Shown piece after piece: positions 63,261 through 64,000 of a stretch of 64,000 nucleotides of DNA (the stretch's first letter is position 1; each line of letters opens with the position of its first letter). Under the pieces are notes generated by a model, which saw nothing but the letters and a program-made list of their open reading frames with translations, was not told the origin of the DNA and made no database searches. Origin of the DNA: Candidatus Acidiferrum typicum (lineage in GTDB: Bacteria > Acidobacteriota > Terriglobia > Acidiferrales > UBA7541); contig DLMH01000108.1 of assembly GCA_002478115.1 (NCBI GenBank), forward strand, positions 35,027 to 99,026. The letters are read 5' to 3'. Position numbers and translations under genes: made by a program.

Positions 63261-64000
63261 ATGGGCCCTACTATAACTCCTATGAGCATAGAACTGAGCC
63301 AGATGCAGATCTTGGGGATTGGTCAGGGAGGGAACCTGTTTTTAGCCGGTCCCGCTGGACGCTCTCAAGCGACTCGAACGGAAAGCGCCAATCTCCGACC
63401 GCCCCAGAATTCCCGTTCGAGGAAGTGTGACTCAGCACGGGTCTCATCGCCTTCAGTCGCCCCTGTCGCCAGAATATCTGAGACTGAACCGCTATTCCGT
63501 CATCTCGTCGTCAGGACCATGACCACTGAACGGCTCCTCTTCCTCTGAATTCTTCGCGCCCTACCACGCACACCTCGGCCTCACTTTTGCCCACTGTCCC
63601 GCGCTCCCCAACTGACTCATCAACGGGCCACCTTGTGGAGGGCACTCCGCCAACAAGGCGCGGATCAAACGACGGTCCCCCCTCGACTACCATTTCTCCC
63701 TTCAGCGCGACCTCACGACCGATGGTCCCGTACGCCGCAGCACGCAACTCCGGTTTCCCCCGAACGCCAATTGGACGATTCGATCCACCTTCCATTTCCA
63801 CCACGCATTTTCTCGGGCACAGCTTCGGGATAATTCCTGCGCCCGGCGTCTTCGCGTCTTCTGCTTTCCCGGTTCCTCGCCAAACTCTTCTCAAACTGCA
63901 AAGAAGAGTTTGGGTCCCTCCCAGAATGCAGCCGCTCGCCTTGGGAGCAGTATCCGCTCGCTCTTGAGTGCCCCAAAAAAATGGGGCAGAAATGGAGATT
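63261..64000. other. region without a convincing gene, with terminal hairpin
   Basis: About 740 bases. Long frames on both strands (63511-63894 minus, 63587-63967 plus) overlap each other and have low-complexity, Pro/Gly-rich content, suggesting structured or GC-skewed non-coding DNA. At 63969-63988 a perfect TGCCCC/GGGGCA inverted repeat with an A-rich loop resembles the inner part of the IS left end (AAAAATGGGGCA), so an IS copy may begin here and continue out of the window. Confidence 0.4.

Noticed and set aside
63511..63894. 127-residue minus frame and overlapping 126-residue plus frame near the right end
   Set aside because: Both are low-complexity, mutually overlapping and lack ribosome sites; more likely non-coding GC-rich DNA.
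1..64000. CRISPR array or retron
   Set aside because: No regularly spaced direct repeats, Cas genes or reverse transcriptase were seen anywhere in the window.

Overview
The window reads as an Acidobacteriota-like chromosome segment (moderately GC-rich). The pointers are an Oar-type TonB receptor with an N-terminal carboxypeptidase-regulatory domain, a Tat-exported aldo/keto reductase, a GH31 glycosidase, and an ECF sigma factor paired with a zinc-finger/RskA-type anti-sigma factor. The taxonomic call is an inference from gene style; no marker gene is present.

Layout. 0-5 kb: ordinary genes (5'-truncated GH31, a HEPN-like protein, Tat aldo/keto reductase). 5.0-6.4 kb: an IS3-family element with recognisable terminal inverted repeats, followed by about 1.2 kb of gene-poor, tRNA-like debris. 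7.7-39.8 kb: a dense defence island. In order it carries a QueC-centred four-gene cassette; an AbiE toxin-antitoxin pair whose toxin has an in-frame stop; an XRE/ImmA/nuclease-like trio; a Thoeris locus (SIR2-SLOG ThsA, two TIR ThsB proteins and an extra gene); a plasmid-like ArdC gene; an XRE-ImmA pair; a type III restriction-modification pair; a ParB block; a type I methyltransferase system in which HsdS is fused to a Septu PtuA-like ATPase and followed by a PtuB-like HNH nuclease, with no HsdR; and a regulator/Ser-Thr kinase/HEPN-RNase operon.

40-59.4 kb: a complete lasso-peptide locus. Two related XRE-S24 regulators diverge at its left end. The + strand operon encodes exporter, RRE protein, phosphotransferase, prolyl oligopeptidase, B2 protease and cyclase, then two intact precursors, each followed by the same hairpin, and a decayed third precursor. 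Converging on it from the minus strand are an Atxe2-type lasso isopeptidase, a TonB receptor, an anti-sigma factor and an ECF sigma factor. This suggests a loop of export, sensing or uptake through the receptor, and periplasmic opening of the peptide. 59.5-64 kb: a small basic protein, an XRE regulator, a PAS-PAS-GAF sensor that lacks its kinase, and another HEPN-like protein.

Best candidates for undescribed systems: (1) HsdM + HsdS-PtuA fusion + PtuB at 30.6-36.5 kb, which looks like modification-guided Septu; (2) the QueC cassette at 7.7-10.7 kb, whose first gene encodes a Met-Gly-starting, glycine-rich tail that could be the protein substrate of the QueC-like enzyme. All assignments come from reading the sequence; no database search was run.
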